Shown here: piece after piece, positions 52,816-61,318 of the stretch
Layout: each line of letters starts with the position of its first letter
Position numbering within the stretch: position 1 is the first letter of the stretch
From: Chitinophagaceae bacterium
GTDB lineage: Bacteria > Bacteroidota > Bacteroidia > Chitinophagales > Chitinophagaceae
Assembly: GCA_019638615.1 (NCBI GenBank)
Contig: JAHBTL010000012.1
Coordinates: 62,001-126,000, forward strand
Direction: 5' to 3'
DNA: 64,000 nucleotides
Position numbers and translations under genes: made by a program
The notes under the pieces: model-generated
Database searches by the model: none
What the model was told of the DNA's origin: nothing
What the model saw: only the letters and a program-made list of their open reading frames with translations

Positions 52816-52816
52816 G

Positions 52817-53728
52817 TTATCTTGCTAAAAAGTTTAGTACTCCTCCTGTATGCCAAAATAAGATATTTTTTTTTGTAACGTCATATTTTCTGATATACTG
52901 CAACATTCCGTAAAACGCTTTTCCGGAATAGCATGTATCTAAAATAAAACCATAGTCACGGATAGAGCTATCTGAAAACGCTTTTAACTCGCTGTCATAT
53001 TTCTCATATCCTCCAAACAGGTAGTCATCAACCACAATTGCCTTTTGGTTTGTAAATTTAATATTATAATGAGCACAAAGATCCTGATAGAACTTAGCCA
53101 CAATTTCCGTTGCCTGTGCAGACCTCCTGGCAATTGACATTCCTACAACCGCAGTATTTTCAAATCCAAATTTATCGAGCCCGGCCATTAGCCCGGCCTG
53201 CGTTGAGCCTGTTCCAGACGCCAGAAAAATCAAATCGGGATGCCAGTTGCTCTGAACACAATAGTCTTTCAACTCAGCAACCGCATCAATGTATGCACCC
53301 CCCCCCTCCATTGTATGTGCTCCTCCCCAAATATAGTATGGCTTCAGTCCCCTTTCTTCATAATATTTCATCTCGGCATTCATCAATGTTCCTATCTCCG
53401 CAGGAGCTGAAGCAAATATAATTTTGCTCCCGGACATTCTCATAATCTTGGCATTCCCCGAATCTTTATAAAAATCTTCCGCTGATCCATGCAGCACCAG
53501 GGAGCACTCTAATTTGTTTTGTGCAGCAAAAACAGCAGCGGCCCTGCAATGATTCGACTGGACACCTCCTGTTGTAACAATGGCATTCGCTTTTTTAGAA
53601 AAAACATCCAGGCCAACCGCCTTCATTTTCCGGCCTTTATTTCCACCTCCCAAAAAGGGGAACAAGTCATCCCGAAAGATGAATAACTTTTCATTGATTT
53701 GCTGTATCCAATCGAAATTCATCTTCAT
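52817..53728 (-). CDS. PLP-dependent deaminase/desulfhydrase-like enzyme
   Basis: This 303-residue fold-type II PLP enzyme resembles the 1-aminocyclopropane-1-carboxylate deaminase / D-cysteine desulfhydrase family. It has IFRDDLFPFLGGGNKGRKMKAVGLDVF (PLP-lysine region), VTTGGVQSNHCRAAAVFAA, YIWGGAHTMEGGGAYIDAVAEL, LIFLASGTGSTQAGLMAGLD, and FWHTGGVLNFLA near the end. Its place among glycan genes suggests that it supplies or alters an amino acid. The start could be 53728 or 53722. It overlaps the upstream GNAT gene by 38 nt. Confidence 0.85.
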   Translation of the reverse strand: MKMNFDWIQQINEKLFIFRDDLFPFLGGGNKGRKMKAVGLDVFSKKANAIVTTGGVQSNHCRAAAVFAAQNKLECSLVLHGSAEDFYKDSGNAKIMRMSGSKIIFASAPAEIGTLMNAEMKYYEERGLKPYYIWGGAHTMEGGGAYIDAVAELKDYCVQSNWHPDLIFLASGTGSTQAGLMAGLDKFGFENTAVVGMSIARRSAQATEIVAKFYQDLCAHYNIKFTNQKAIVVDDYLFGGYEKYDSELKAFSDSSIRDYGFILDTCYSGKAFYGMLQYIRKYDVTKKNILFWHTGGVLNFLAR

Positions 53729-54251
53729 TATTTTTTTTCCAGTCCTGGCGCTCCCAATCAGATTTCAAAAGTCCATATATTCTCCTGTTTTGAAAAGCTC
53801 CGTTTTTCCATTTATGCTGGCGTAAAGTGCCTTCAAGAATAAAACCGGATTTTTCATAAATCCTGTAGGCAGCAACATTATCATCGTTTGTATATAAATA
53901 AATCCTGTTTAAATTTAGCTTCAGGAATGCACAATTATACATCCACTCACACACCCTTTTACCGATGCCCTGCCGGTGCAGTTCGGGGTTTACCATTACA
54001 TAGAACTCGGCATAGCGGTGTTCCTCACTTATTCCCGTAAACCCACCCATTGCTAAATATGTACCGTCTTCTCCCATAAAAGTAAAATCTATCCTGGATT
54101 TATTTTCAGCAATCGTTTTAAACCAGTTCCTTGTTTTTTCTTCTGAAGCAGGTAGGTCAAAATACATAGTACTATTTACCACAGGGTTGTTGATCCAGTC
54201 TACCCGGCATTTTATATCCTCTTTACTGAAAAGCTTCGGCACGATTTTCAT
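53691..54251 (-). CDS. GNAT N-acetyltransferase (sugar- or amino-acid-modifying)
   Basis: This 186-residue GNAT protein resembles amino-sugar N-acetyltransferases. It has DWINNPVVNSTMYFDLPAS, FTFMGEDGTYLAMGGFTGI, AEFYVMVNPELHRQGIGKRVCEWM (acetyl-CoA pyrophosphate loop, RQGIGK) and IYLYTNDDNVAAYRIYEKSGFILEGTLRQHKWKNG. It overlaps both flanking genes (38 and 29 nt), so it is tightly bound into the operon. With the sugar transferase upstream it probably N-acylates an amino sugar of the repeat unit. Confidence 0.88.
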   Translation of the reverse strand: MKIVPKLFSKEDIKCRVDWINNPVVNSTMYFDLPASEEKTRNWFKTIAENKSRIDFTFMGEDGTYLAMGGFTGISEEHRYAEFYVMVNPELHRQGIGKRVCEWMYNCAFLKLNLNRIYLYTNDDNVAAYRIYEKSGFILEGTLRQHKWKNGAFQNRRIYGLLKSDWERQDWKKNNEDEFRLDTANQ

Positions 54252-54858
54252 TTGATCTGTATTTATCTAAAGTAGTAAAAAGCTGACCGGGTATAATCAC
54301 TACATCCTTTCCGTTTATTACATTTTTTATGGTTCTCAGAATTATTTTTACATCCGTTTTTAAAGAAATATTCTCCACATACTTTACATCCAGTTCCAGG
54401 CGCTCATCCCAATTTAATGTATTCCGCCCGCCTACCTGGGCCAATCCTGTAATCCCGGGGCGGACAGCATGCCTTAGTTTTTCTCTTTCGGAATAGTACG
54501 GCAAATATTTTACTAATAGCGGGCGGGGACCTATAAGCGACATGTCGCCCTTTACTACGTTGATTAGCTGCGGAATCTCATCCAGGGATGTTTTCCTTAC
54601 AAAAGCTCCAACCCGTGTCAATCGTGCAGCATCAGGCAAAAGGTTCCCATCGGAGTCTTTTTTGTCGTTCATGGACTTGAACTTTATTATCTTAAAAATT
54701 CTTTCGTTAAGCCCCGGGCGCTCCTGATAAAAAAAAGGCTTTCCATTGTTTAAGAAATAAAGCGCCACAGTTACAATAATAAAAACAGGTGACAGCAGTA
54801 TCAAAACTATCAAGGCAATTGTAAAGTCGAAAAAACGTTTGAAAAAGAACTTATACAT
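54223..54858 (-). CDS. Undecaprenyl-phosphate sugar phosphotransferase (PglC-type)
   Basis: This 211-residue monotopic phosphoglycosyl transferase has an N-terminal re-entrant helix (KRFFDFTIALIVLILLSPVFIIVTVALYFL). The catalytic region follows with GKPFFYQERPGLNERIFKIIKFKSM, RVGAFVRKTSLDEIPQLINVVKGDMSLIGPRPLLVKYLP, and RPGITGLAQVGGRNTLNWDERLELD. It starts glycan assembly by adding a sugar phosphate, often a bacillosamine-type sugar, to the lipid carrier. It overlaps the glycosyltransferase stop by 8 nt. Confidence 0.93.
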   Translation of the reverse strand: MYKFFFKRFFDFTIALIVLILLSPVFIIVTVALYFLNNGKPFFYQERPGLNERIFKIIKFKSMNDKKDSDGNLLPDAARLTRVGAFVRKTSLDEIPQLINVVKGDMSLIGPRPLLVKYLPYYSEREKLRHAVRPGITGLAQVGGRNTLNWDERLELDVKYVENISLKTDVKIILRTIKNVINGKDVVIIPGQLFTTLDKYRSNENRAEAFQ

Positions 54859-56032
54859 TATTTTTCTTTATTAATGAATGATATTCATTCAATATCTCAT
54901 TTTGAACATATAACCTTTCATAGTTTTTGACGATAAGCTCCCGGCTAACCCGGGAAATTTTTTTCCTCACTTCCGTATTTTCATACAAATAAAGCATTTT
55001 CTCCATCAATTTATCCTGGTTTTGAGGAGGAATGATAATACCATTATAGCCATCTTCTACAATCTCATTACATCCATTTATATCAGTGGTTACGCTGGCA
55101 ATACCCATAGCACAGGACTGCATCAGCACGTTCGGAAAACCTTCCCTGTAGCTGGGAAAAGTAAACACATCAGCTATCGCAAAATAAGGGCGAACATCTT
55201 TCTGATACCCTGCCGCAATAATAGCGGAATTGGTTTCTATTTCCCGCTCTGTTTCCGGTTTGAGCGGATCAAGATGCCTTTCATAGTTACCTACCAGTAA
55301 CAGTTTTGTATTGGGGTATCTCTCATGAATGCAGCAGAAAGCAGCTACCAGCTCATTTATCCCCTTATCCCTTACCATTCTCCCCACAAACACATATACA
55401 AAATCATCGTGTTTGATGCCCAACGATTCCCTGAGCTGCAGCTTTTGCTCATCCGATATGAAAGCCGGGTCAAAATGCGAGGTATCTATTCCATTGGAGC
55501 TTCCTTTCCCTATCACTTTCAGCTTTGCCTGATTCGTGAATTTATGCTGCAAAATAATATTGTATAATCCATAAGAATTAGGGTACACCATTGTTGCCCA
55601 GCCGTAAGTCCTTTTCTCCACAAAGTTCAAAAGATGTCTTTTTCTTCCTTTTGCCATCAACAACGGCATGCCTGCAACGGTGTGCAGCCTGTAGGGAACA
55701 CCAGCCAGCCAGGCGGCCAACATACCAACAGTTCCGGCTTTAGGCGTATGCGTGTGTACAATCAGCGGCTTTTCTTTTCTGAAAATCCGGTATAATTTCC
55801 ACACGGATTGCAGATCCTTCAACGGCGTGATCATCCGGGTCATCTCTACCTCTATGGTTCTCACATTTTCCTGGCGGCTCAGCTCTTTTAGCGCTTTGCC
55901 GGCACTGGAAATGCCAATCACCTCAAACCCATTTTCAGACATAAACTTAAGCTGCCCGTTAAGTAATCCCATCAAAGACTGGGGAACAGTCGTAATCCTG
56001 ATCAGCTTTTTTCTATCCACGGAAATAACCAA
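54851..56032 (-). CDS. Family 4 glycosyltransferase
   Basis: This 393-residue GT-B enzyme has N-terminal LIRITTVPQSLMGLLNGQLKFM and PLIVHTHTPKAGTVGMLAAWLAGVPYRLHTVAGMPL. The C-terminal nucleotide-sugar site shows FVYVFVGRMVRDKGINELVAAF and FPSYREGFPNVLMQSCAMGIASVTTDINGCNEIVEDGYNG (the EGFP and terminal Glu of GT4). It is first in the five-gene minus-strand glycan operon and probably adds the second sugar. Confidence 0.93.
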   Translation of the reverse strand: MVISVDRKKLIRITTVPQSLMGLLNGQLKFMSENGFEVIGISSAGKALKELSRQENVRTIEVEMTRMITPLKDLQSVWKLYRIFRKEKPLIVHTHTPKAGTVGMLAAWLAGVPYRLHTVAGMPLLMAKGRKRHLLNFVEKRTYGWATMVYPNSYGLYNIILQHKFTNQAKLKVIGKGSSNGIDTSHFDPAFISDEQKLQLRESLGIKHDDFVYVFVGRMVRDKGINELVAAFCCIHERYPNTKLLLVGNYERHLDPLKPETEREIETNSAIIAAGYQKDVRPYFAIADVFTFPSYREGFPNVLMQSCAMGIASVTTDINGCNEIVEDGYNGIIIPPQNQDKLMEKMLYLYENTEVRKKISRVSRELIVKNYERLYVQNEILNEYHSLIKKNNV

Positions 56033-56090
56033 CTTTATTTAAACAGATACACGAGCAGTTCAATGCCTTCCGAAAATTCTTTTGTGAGCG

Positions 56091-56098
56091 CAAAGATA
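56091..56098 (-). promoter_or_regulatory. Candidate promoter of the glycan operon
   Basis: Minus-strand TATCTTTG is a perfect TAnnTTTG box about 60 nt before the glycosyltransferase start at 56032. No -33 TTG is visible. The gene-free stretch from 56033 to 56691 otherwise holds only the possible small ORF at 56291. Confidence 0.45.
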
Positions 56099-56290
56099 AT
56101 GAAGTTACCTTTCCGATGTTTGAAAGCATTATTATCTTACAATAAAAGCATCCCTCTTTTACATTTATATTATGAAGATAAATGCTAAAAAGGGGGCTCG
56201 CTTTACTGGTAAAACGATCATTGTTATCCCCGCAATCATATTAACAGTAAATTAACACCAAATGGCAGTGTCGCTGTAAAACATCATTGT

Positions 56291-56455
56291 ATGCAACAAG
56301 TTTTACTTCTGTTAATTCCACCCCAAAACCAACTCTTTATGGCTGATTCATTTGCCAGTGAGCAATATTGTCAATATCCGGGCTGTAACACCACAGGAGT
56401 GGCAACTTGCGACCATGTATTTTTCGGGGGTATGATCCAGAAAATAATGGAGTAA
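56291..56455 (+). CDS. Possible small cysteine-bearing protein (54 residues)
   Basis: This ATG-initiated frame in a 659-nt gap encodes 54 residues with an unusual segment EQYCQYPGCNTTGVATCDHV, whose cysteine/histidine spacing (C-x4-C-x7-C-x-H) looks like a zinc site. No homologue was recognised, there is no promoter or Shine-Dalgarno evidence, and the frame may be chance. Confidence 0.25.
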   Translation: MQQVLLLLIPPQNQLFMADSFASEQYCQYPGCNTTGVATCDHVFFGGMIQKIME

Positions 56456-56691
56456 AAAATAATTCGAAATAGAACCCTCATACAAAAAATAAATGCCATT
56501 CTACTGAACCCGGTACATAATAAATATACGTATTTGCCGGCAACAATTACAACTTCTTGCCATTGCGTTTTAATCTGTTGTATTGCCATATTACTCTTTT
56601 GACATTTGTTATTTTTTATCAGTTCCTGCATTCGGATGTAATAATAAATTCCCTATCTTGAACTTTTAACGTATAAATACTGTTCTGCCAT

Positions 56692-57612
56692 ATGCCACAA
56701 AACAAATTTAACCGGAGAGAATGGAGTAAGCTGATGCTAACCGGCTTTGCAGGCGCCCTGTTGCCTTCCGCATTATCAGCGAATGTTCCGGCTTATAAAT
56801 ATTCCTTCGTATTAGGCGTACAAACCTATAGTATGCGCGATCAGTCAAGAGAAGGCGCTATACAAATGATGAAAGAACTGGGCATTAAAAGTTGCGAAAT
56901 ATGGCAGGGGCATATTGAACCAAAAGAATTTCAATGGGCAAGGAATATTACACCGGAACAGTTGCAGGCAAGGCAGGAATCGCTTTTAAAATGGAGGCAG
57001 CAGGTGAACATGAAAGAGATCGCAGCCATGCGTAAGCAATTTACAAAGGCAGGCATCCATATACAGGCGTACGCCAGCAATATGAATGATGCTACTTCCG
57101 ACCATGATATAGAACTGGCATTCAGGATCGCAGAAGCGCTGCAAACAGATACCCTTACTACTTCCGCTACCATCACTTCCATGAAAAGAATTGATGCGGC
57201 TGCCCAAAAATACAAGATCAAAGTAGGCATGCACAATCATTCGAATGTTGACAGGCCGAATGACTTTTCATCGCCTGAAAGCTTTGAACGCGCAATGGAA
57301 GGTTGTTCATCCTATACCCGCATTAACCTGGACATCGGACACTTTGTTGCTGCTAATTTTGACCCGGTTGATTTCATCCGCAAAAACCACGAAAAAATAG
57401 TTTGCCTGCACGTAAAAGACAGGAAAAAAAACCAGGGCGTGAATGTTCCTTTTGGCGAAGGAGATACTCCTATTAAAGAGGTGCTGGAGCTGATCCGCGA
57501 TAATCAATGGCCCATACCTGCCAATATTGAGTATGAATACAACGGCCCGGATACAAAAACAGAACTCGGTAAATGCTTTGAGTATTGCAAAAAAATCTTC
57601 AATAGCAAATAA
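56692..57612 (+). CDS. Tat-exported sugar phosphate isomerase/epimerase-like protein
   Basis: This 306-residue xylose isomerase-like TIM barrel has a twin-arginine signal: NRREWSKLMLTGFAGALLPSALSA. Core stretches are GVQTYSMRDQSREGAIQMMKELGIKSCEIW, IKVGMHNHSNVDRPNDF, INLDIGHFVAANFDPVDFI, IVCLHVKDRKKNQGVNVPFGEGD and PANIEYEYNG, which carry the expected metal ligands. It should act in the periplasm on a sugar, with substrate unknown. A fold-back repeat follows 12 nt after the stop. Confidence 0.85.
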   Translation: MPQNKFNRREWSKLMLTGFAGALLPSALSANVPAYKYSFVLGVQTYSMRDQSREGAIQMMKELGIKSCEIWQGHIEPKEFQWARNITPEQLQARQESLLKWRQQVNMKEIAAMRKQFTKAGIHIQAYASNMNDATSDHDIELAFRIAEALQTDTLTTSATITSMKRIDAAAQKYKIKVGMHNHSNVDRPNDFSSPESFERAMEGCSSYTRINLDIGHFVAANFDPVDFIRKNHEKIVCLHVKDRKKNQGVNVPFGEGDTPIKEVLELIRDNQWPIPANIEYEYNGPDTKTELGKCFEYCKKIFNSK

Positions 57613-57624
57613 GCATAAAGCAAT

Positions 57625-57678
57625 GTTTGTAGTTTATGGTTTTTAGTTTATTGAAGTTGTGAACCATACACTACAAAC
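57625..57678. repeat. Phrase-like repeat, copy 7, forming a near-perfect hairpin
   Basis: GTTTGTAGTTTATGGTT (57625-57641) and AACCATACACTACAAAC (57662-57678) pair at 16 of 17 positions with a 20-nt loop. Further phrases (AACTGTCAACCGTCCATTGC) continue to the murB stop near 57722. It is the clearest hairpin of the repeat family. Confidence 0.75.
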
Positions 57679-57722
57679 CACAAACGATAAACTTCAAACT
57701 GTCAACCGTCCATTGCCCATCG

Positions 57723-58751
57723 TCAATAAACATTAACCTCCCTCTCCAGGGTTACACCAAACTTTGAATACACGCTTTCAAGCACCTGTTTACTCAATTC
57801 ATATATTTCCCTGCCGGTGGCGCCGCCATAATTTACCAATACCAGGGCCTGACGGTCATGCACACCCGCCGCTCCTTCCCTGTATCCTTTCCAGCCTGTA
57901 CCTTCTGAAGGGCCGCTGTGCTCTATCAGCCAGCCCGCAGCAAGCTTTACTGTTCCATCAGCATTTTCATAGCCAACTATGGAAGGATATTTTTCTTTTA
58001 AACCGGCATATTGTTTTTTACTTACCGAAGGATTTTTAAAAAAGCTGCCGGCATTACCCGTTACGGCCGGATCGGGCAATTTTGAAGAGCGGATATTGAT
58101 AACGGCCTGCGATACAGCCCCTATACTCAACGAGGTGATATTCATTTTATCCAGCTCTTCCCTGATAGCTCCATACGTTGTATGAAACACCGGGTCTTTA
58201 CGCAACCGGAAGCTTACATTCAGGATAACATATTCCCCTTTCAGCTCTTTTTTAAAGACACTTTCACGGTAACCGAAATGACAATCGCCTGCTGTAAAAG
58301 TATGCACCTTCTTTTCTCGGAGATGAAAAGCTTCCAGGCTGTTGAACACTTCTTTCAATTCAACGCCATAAGCGCCTATATTCTGCATAGGAGCAGCGCC
58401 TACATTACCGGGGATCAGCGACAGGTTTTCCAGACCGGCCCAATTCCTCGATATTGCATATTGAACAAACCTGTGCCAGTTTTCGCCGGCGCCCGCTTTT
58501 ACATATACAAATGAATTGTCTTCGCCCAGCTCTTCAATACCCATGATGTTATTTTTCCATACCCAGCCATTTATATTTTGAGTGAACAGCACGTTGCTGC
58601 CTCCGCCTAATACAATTACCGCGTCTTTATGAGCCTGTTCGGTAAGCCGTGCAAGCTCATTCATATTCGAAAAGCCTGCAAAATATTTTGCATACACCTC
58701 AATCCCGAAAGTATTGTATTGCCGGAGCGAAATATTTTCCTGAATTTGCAT
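57723..58751 (-). CDS. murB: UDP-N-acetylenolpyruvoylglucosamine reductase
   Basis: The ATG at 58751 is preferred (342 residues, MQIQENISLRQYNTFGIEVYAKY). The frame is open 84 nt further but would run past the divergent gene start. This FAD enzyme of peptidoglycan precursor synthesis has VIVLGGGSNVLFTQ, GLENLSLIPGNVGAAPMQNIGAYGVEL, the catalytic region FGYRESVFK, and NAGSFFKNPSV. The C-terminal GAAGVHDRQALVLVNYGGATGREI is typical of the type I (E. coli-like) enzyme. Confidence 0.94.
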   Translation of the reverse strand: MQIQENISLRQYNTFGIEVYAKYFAGFSNMNELARLTEQAHKDAVIVLGGGSNVLFTQNINGWVWKNNIMGIEELGEDNSFVYVKAGAGENWHRFVQYAISRNWAGLENLSLIPGNVGAAPMQNIGAYGVELKEVFNSLEAFHLREKKVHTFTAGDCHFGYRESVFKKELKGEYVILNVSFRLRKDPVFHTTYGAIREELDKMNITSLSIGAVSQAVINIRSSKLPDPAVTGNAGSFFKNPSVSKKQYAGLKEKYPSIVGYENADGTVKLAAGWLIEHSGPSEGTGWKGYREGAAGVHDRQALVLVNYGGATGREIYELSKQVLESVYSKFGVTLEREVNVY

Positions 58752-58785
58752 ACCGTTGTCATTTACCGCAAAATAAATCAAAAAC

Positions 58786-59463
58786 ATGCATACAAAAACA
58801 GCTTTGCTGCTGGGAGCTACAGGATTGATCGGCAATCACCTGCTGCAATTGTTATTGAAAGATGAGGGGTATACGAAGGTGACAGCACTTACGAGGAAAC
58901 CGTTGGTCATTGCTCATGCCAAACTGGAAACAAGAATAACGGATTTCTCCAACGCGCATAATTATAACACTGCTGTGACGGAAGGCGATGTGGTTTTTTG
59001 TTGTATTGGCACTACCATGAAAAATGTAAAGGGCGATAAACAATTATACAGGCAAATCGATTTCGATATACCTGTGCAAGGCGCAAAGTTCGCGCTGGAA
59101 AAAGGATACAGGCAGTATGTGCTGGTATCTGCCATTGGCGCCCGGGCAACTGCTCCTAATTTTTATCTTTCCCTTAAAGGACAAACAGAAGACGCCGTAT
59201 CTTCTCTTGGATTCCCTGTTGTTCATATTTTCCGGCCGTCTTTGTTGCTGGGCAACAGGAAAGAATCGAGGGCGGGTGAAAAAGCCGCACAGGTTATCAT
59301 GCCGCTCCTGTCCTTTCTATTGATGGGACCGCTGGCCCAATACAAGCCTATTTCCGCGGCACAGGTAGCTGAAGCCATGTTAATAGCCTCCAAAGCGAAT
59401 AAAAAAGGAACGAACATATATACATACGCGCAAATAAAATCCTTACTAACACAGAACAGTTAA
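58786..59463 (+). CDS. NAD(P)-binding oxidoreductase (HTATIP2-like SDR)
   Basis: This 225-residue protein has an N-terminal Rossmann motif KTALLLGATGLIGNHLLQLLLKDEGY. GDVVFCCIGTTMKNVKGDKQLYRQIDFD and YVLVSAIGARATAPNFYLSLKGQTEDAVSSLGF (catalytic-type Ser and Tyr/Lys region) follow, then HIFRPSLLLGNRKESRAGEKAAQ. It resembles atypical SDRs of the HTATIP2/YwnB type, with substrate unknown. It is divergent from murB and lies 11 nt before the next gene, so that pair shares a transcript. Confidence 0.85.
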   Translation: MHTKTALLLGATGLIGNHLLQLLLKDEGYTKVTALTRKPLVIAHAKLETRITDFSNAHNYNTAVTEGDVVFCCIGTTMKNVKGDKQLYRQIDFDIPVQGAKFALEKGYRQYVLVSAIGARATAPNFYLSLKGQTEDAVSSLGFPVVHIFRPSLLLGNRKESRAGEKAAQVIMPLLSFLLMGPLAQYKPISAAQVAEAMLIASKANKKGTNIYTYAQIKSLLTQNS

Positions 59464-59474
59464 TTATAAAGAGT

Positions 59475-60470
59475 ATGAAAAAAATCAGATGGGGAATTAT
59501 GGGTTGCGGCAAGATCGCCAGGAAGTTCGCTTCAGACCTCCGGCTGCTGGTGGATGCTGAGCTGCTGGCAGTGGCATCGCGCGATCAGCAAAATGCGGAA
59601 AATTTTGGAAGAGCGTATGGAGCCCGTTTTATTTATGCAAGCTATGATGCATTAATAAACAATGATGAAGTGGATGTGATATATGTAGCAACGCCGCACG
59701 GGCTGCATTACGATCATGTAATGCAGTGCCTGTCGGGCGGCAAGGCGGTGTTGTGCGAAAAAGCTTTCGCGCTAAACCTGCGTCAAACCAGCGCTATGAT
59801 AACCCTGGCAAAAAGCAAGCGTATTTTTTTGATGGAAGCATTGTGGTCAAAATTCATTCCGTCGTTCAGGAAAATGAAAGAGCTGATAGATGAGAACCGG
59901 CTGGGAAGTATTCAGAATGTATTGATCAATTTCGGATTTATTCCACAGCCTCCCGTAGCGCAACGCCTTTTCGATCCCTTGTTGGGCGGTGGCACATTAC
60001 TGGATATTGGTATTTACAATGTATTCTACGCGCTGAGCGCATTGGGGAAGCCAGATCATATAGAAGCCTGTATTACTCCCGCTGCCACCGGCGTAGACGA
60101 ACAATGCGCGGTTCTTTTTCGTTATAACAACGGCGCTATGGCACAATTGTTTTCTTCGTATACAAGCCACCTGCCTACCGAAGTCAACATCAGCGGTACC
60201 AGGGGAAGAATACGGCTGACACATCGCTTTTATACTCCTGAAGCACTCCTGGAATTTTATCCCGAAAGAATGGACAGCCGGCAGGTGATAGAAGTGCCCG
60301 CCACACAGGGATGGGGCTATCATTATGAAGCAAGTCATGTAAGCGACTGCTTACGGAAAGGGCTGACCGAAAGCCCGGTAATGACACATACCGATACATT
60401 AGTGCTGATGGAAACGCTGGATACCATCAGGCACAAAAGTGGACTTGTATACCCTGCCGACCAAACATAA
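59475..60470 (+). CDS. Gfo/Idh/MocA-family oxidoreductase
   Basis: This 331-residue NAD(P)-dependent oxidoreductase has IRWGIMGCGKIARKFASDLRLL at the start and VIYVATPHGLHYDHVMQCLSGGKAVLCEKAFALN (family EKP-like lysine region as EKAF). A second domain has LMEALWSKFIPSFRKMKELIDENRLG, GGGTLLDIGIYNVFYAL and YHYEASHVSDCLRKGLTESP, like dihydrodiol/trans-1,2-dehydrogenase relatives. It probably oxidises a cyclic diol or sugar, the exact substrate being unknown. A terminator hairpin follows immediately. Confidence 0.88.
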   Translation: MKKIRWGIMGCGKIARKFASDLRLLVDAELLAVASRDQQNAENFGRAYGARFIYASYDALINNDEVDVIYVATPHGLHYDHVMQCLSGGKAVLCEKAFALNLRQTSAMITLAKSKRIFLMEALWSKFIPSFRKMKELIDENRLGSIQNVLINFGFIPQPPVAQRLFDPLLGGGTLLDIGIYNVFYALSALGKPDHIEACITPAATGVDEQCAVLFRYNNGAMAQLFSSYTSHLPTEVNISGTRGRIRLTHRFYTPEALLEFYPERMDSRQVIEVPATQGWGYHYEASHVSDCLRKGLTESPVMTHTDTLVLMETLDTIRHKSGLVYPADQT

Positions 60471-60501
60471 AAACCGGCTGCAAACATTGCAAGCCGGTTT
60501 T
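60471..60501. terminator. Bidirectional terminator hairpin
   Basis: AAACCGGCT (60471-60479) and AGCCGGTTT (60492-60500) pair perfectly. The plus strand has four T and the minus strand five T after the stem. It lies between the convergent oxidoreductase and yceI genes. Confidence 0.82.
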
Positions 60502-60520
60502 CAGGGAATAAAATATACAA

Positions 60521-61159
60521 CTATTTCTTTGCCGTAATGTTCAATGTAAGGTTCACTTCGGGACGAATAAAATTATCGCCCAGCGATTGCTTGTTATTGA
60601 AGTGTATTCCCCACTCGTTCCTGTCAATATTAAAGCTAGCGGTAGCTTTTAATTCAGTATCTGTTACGGCTACCTTAGCAGGAAAAGTCACATTTTTGGT
60701 ACTGTCTTTCAGCGTAAGATTGCCGCTTACCTTATGTGTACCGGTGGTATCGTTCTGTAACGCTTCCACGCTGGTTATTTCAAATTTGGCAGTCGGGTAT
60801 TTCCCTATATCAAAAAAATCGGGCCCTTTCAGGTGACCTATCAGCTTTTCATTGTCTTTACCTTCCAGATCAAAATCCTGGATAGAAGTGATATCAATTA
60901 CGAAGCTGCCACTGGTTACATTCCCGTTATCTACCGTAAAAGTTCCGCCCGAAAGTTTAAAATCTCCGTTGTGAGCGGCAATGGGTTTCGTACCAATCCA
61001 GGCTATACGGCTGGAAGTAGTGTCTACTGTGTACGTAGCTCCGTTTCCAACAGCAGCATCCTGCTTTTCTGCGGTTTCGCCTTTAGCGGCATCAGGCGCC
61101 TGCTGGCAGGCAGTTACCAATAACGCAACTGCAGCAAAAGGAATCAATAATTTTTTCAT
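60521..61159 (-). CDS. YceI-family lipoprotein
   Basis: This 212-residue protein has a lipoprotein signal (MKKLLIPFAAVALLVTAC, lipidated Cys18), an Ala/Glu/Lys linker, and a YceI barrel: YTVDTTSSRIAWIGTKP, SGSFVIDITSIQDFDLEGKDNEKLIGHLKGPDFFDI, KYPTAKFEIT, and NEWGIHFNNKQSLGDNFIRPEVNLTLNI. YceI relatives bind isoprenoid lipids. A terminator follows, and upstream a perfect TAnnTTTG box and a 20-bp palindrome suggest repressor control. Confidence 0.9.
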   Translation of the reverse strand: MKKLLIPFAAVALLVTACQQAPDAAKGETAEKQDAAVGNGATYTVDTTSSRIAWIGTKPIAAHNGDFKLSGGTFTVDNGNVTSGSFVIDITSIQDFDLEGKDNEKLIGHLKGPDFFDIGKYPTAKFEITSVEALQNDTTGTHKVSGNLTLKDSTKNVTFPAKVAVTDTELKATASFNIDRNEWGIHFNNKQSLGDNFIRPEVNLTLNITAKK

Positions 61160-61232
61160 GTGCTATGTTTTAGTGTGAATATCATTAGTTGTGCTAATCC
61201 GGAATGACCGAAAAAAGACAACCAAAAGTGTG

Positions 61233-61240
61233 CAAATGTA
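61233..61240 (-). promoter_or_regulatory. Promoter -7 box of yceI
   Basis: Minus-strand TACATTTG matches TAnnTTTG exactly, giving a leader of about 70 nt. The -33 position falls in the palindrome at 61251-61270. Confidence 0.5.
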
Positions 61241-61250
61241 GAATCAAATA

Positions 61251-61270
61251 TTTAATGTTTAAACATTAAA
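61251..61270. promoter_or_regulatory. Perfect 20-bp palindrome (operator) upstream of yceI
   Basis: TTTAATGTTT followed directly by its reverse complement AAACATTAAA makes a perfect palindrome. It begins 10 nt upstream of the -7 box and covers the -33 region, so a bound dimeric repressor would block transcription. A MarR-type site is possible. No regulator gene is adjacent. Confidence 0.6.
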
Positions 61271-61318
61271 CCTGTTAATTTTTCCACACTTTTTCCATAG
61301 CGCTTTGATAATGAATCA

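Noticed and set aside
56371-56631. 86-codon minus-strand frame in the gap before the Tat-exported protein
   Set aside because: It is hydrophobic and low-complexity, with no family resemblance or promoter, and it overlaps the alternative small plus-strand frame. Neither is secure.
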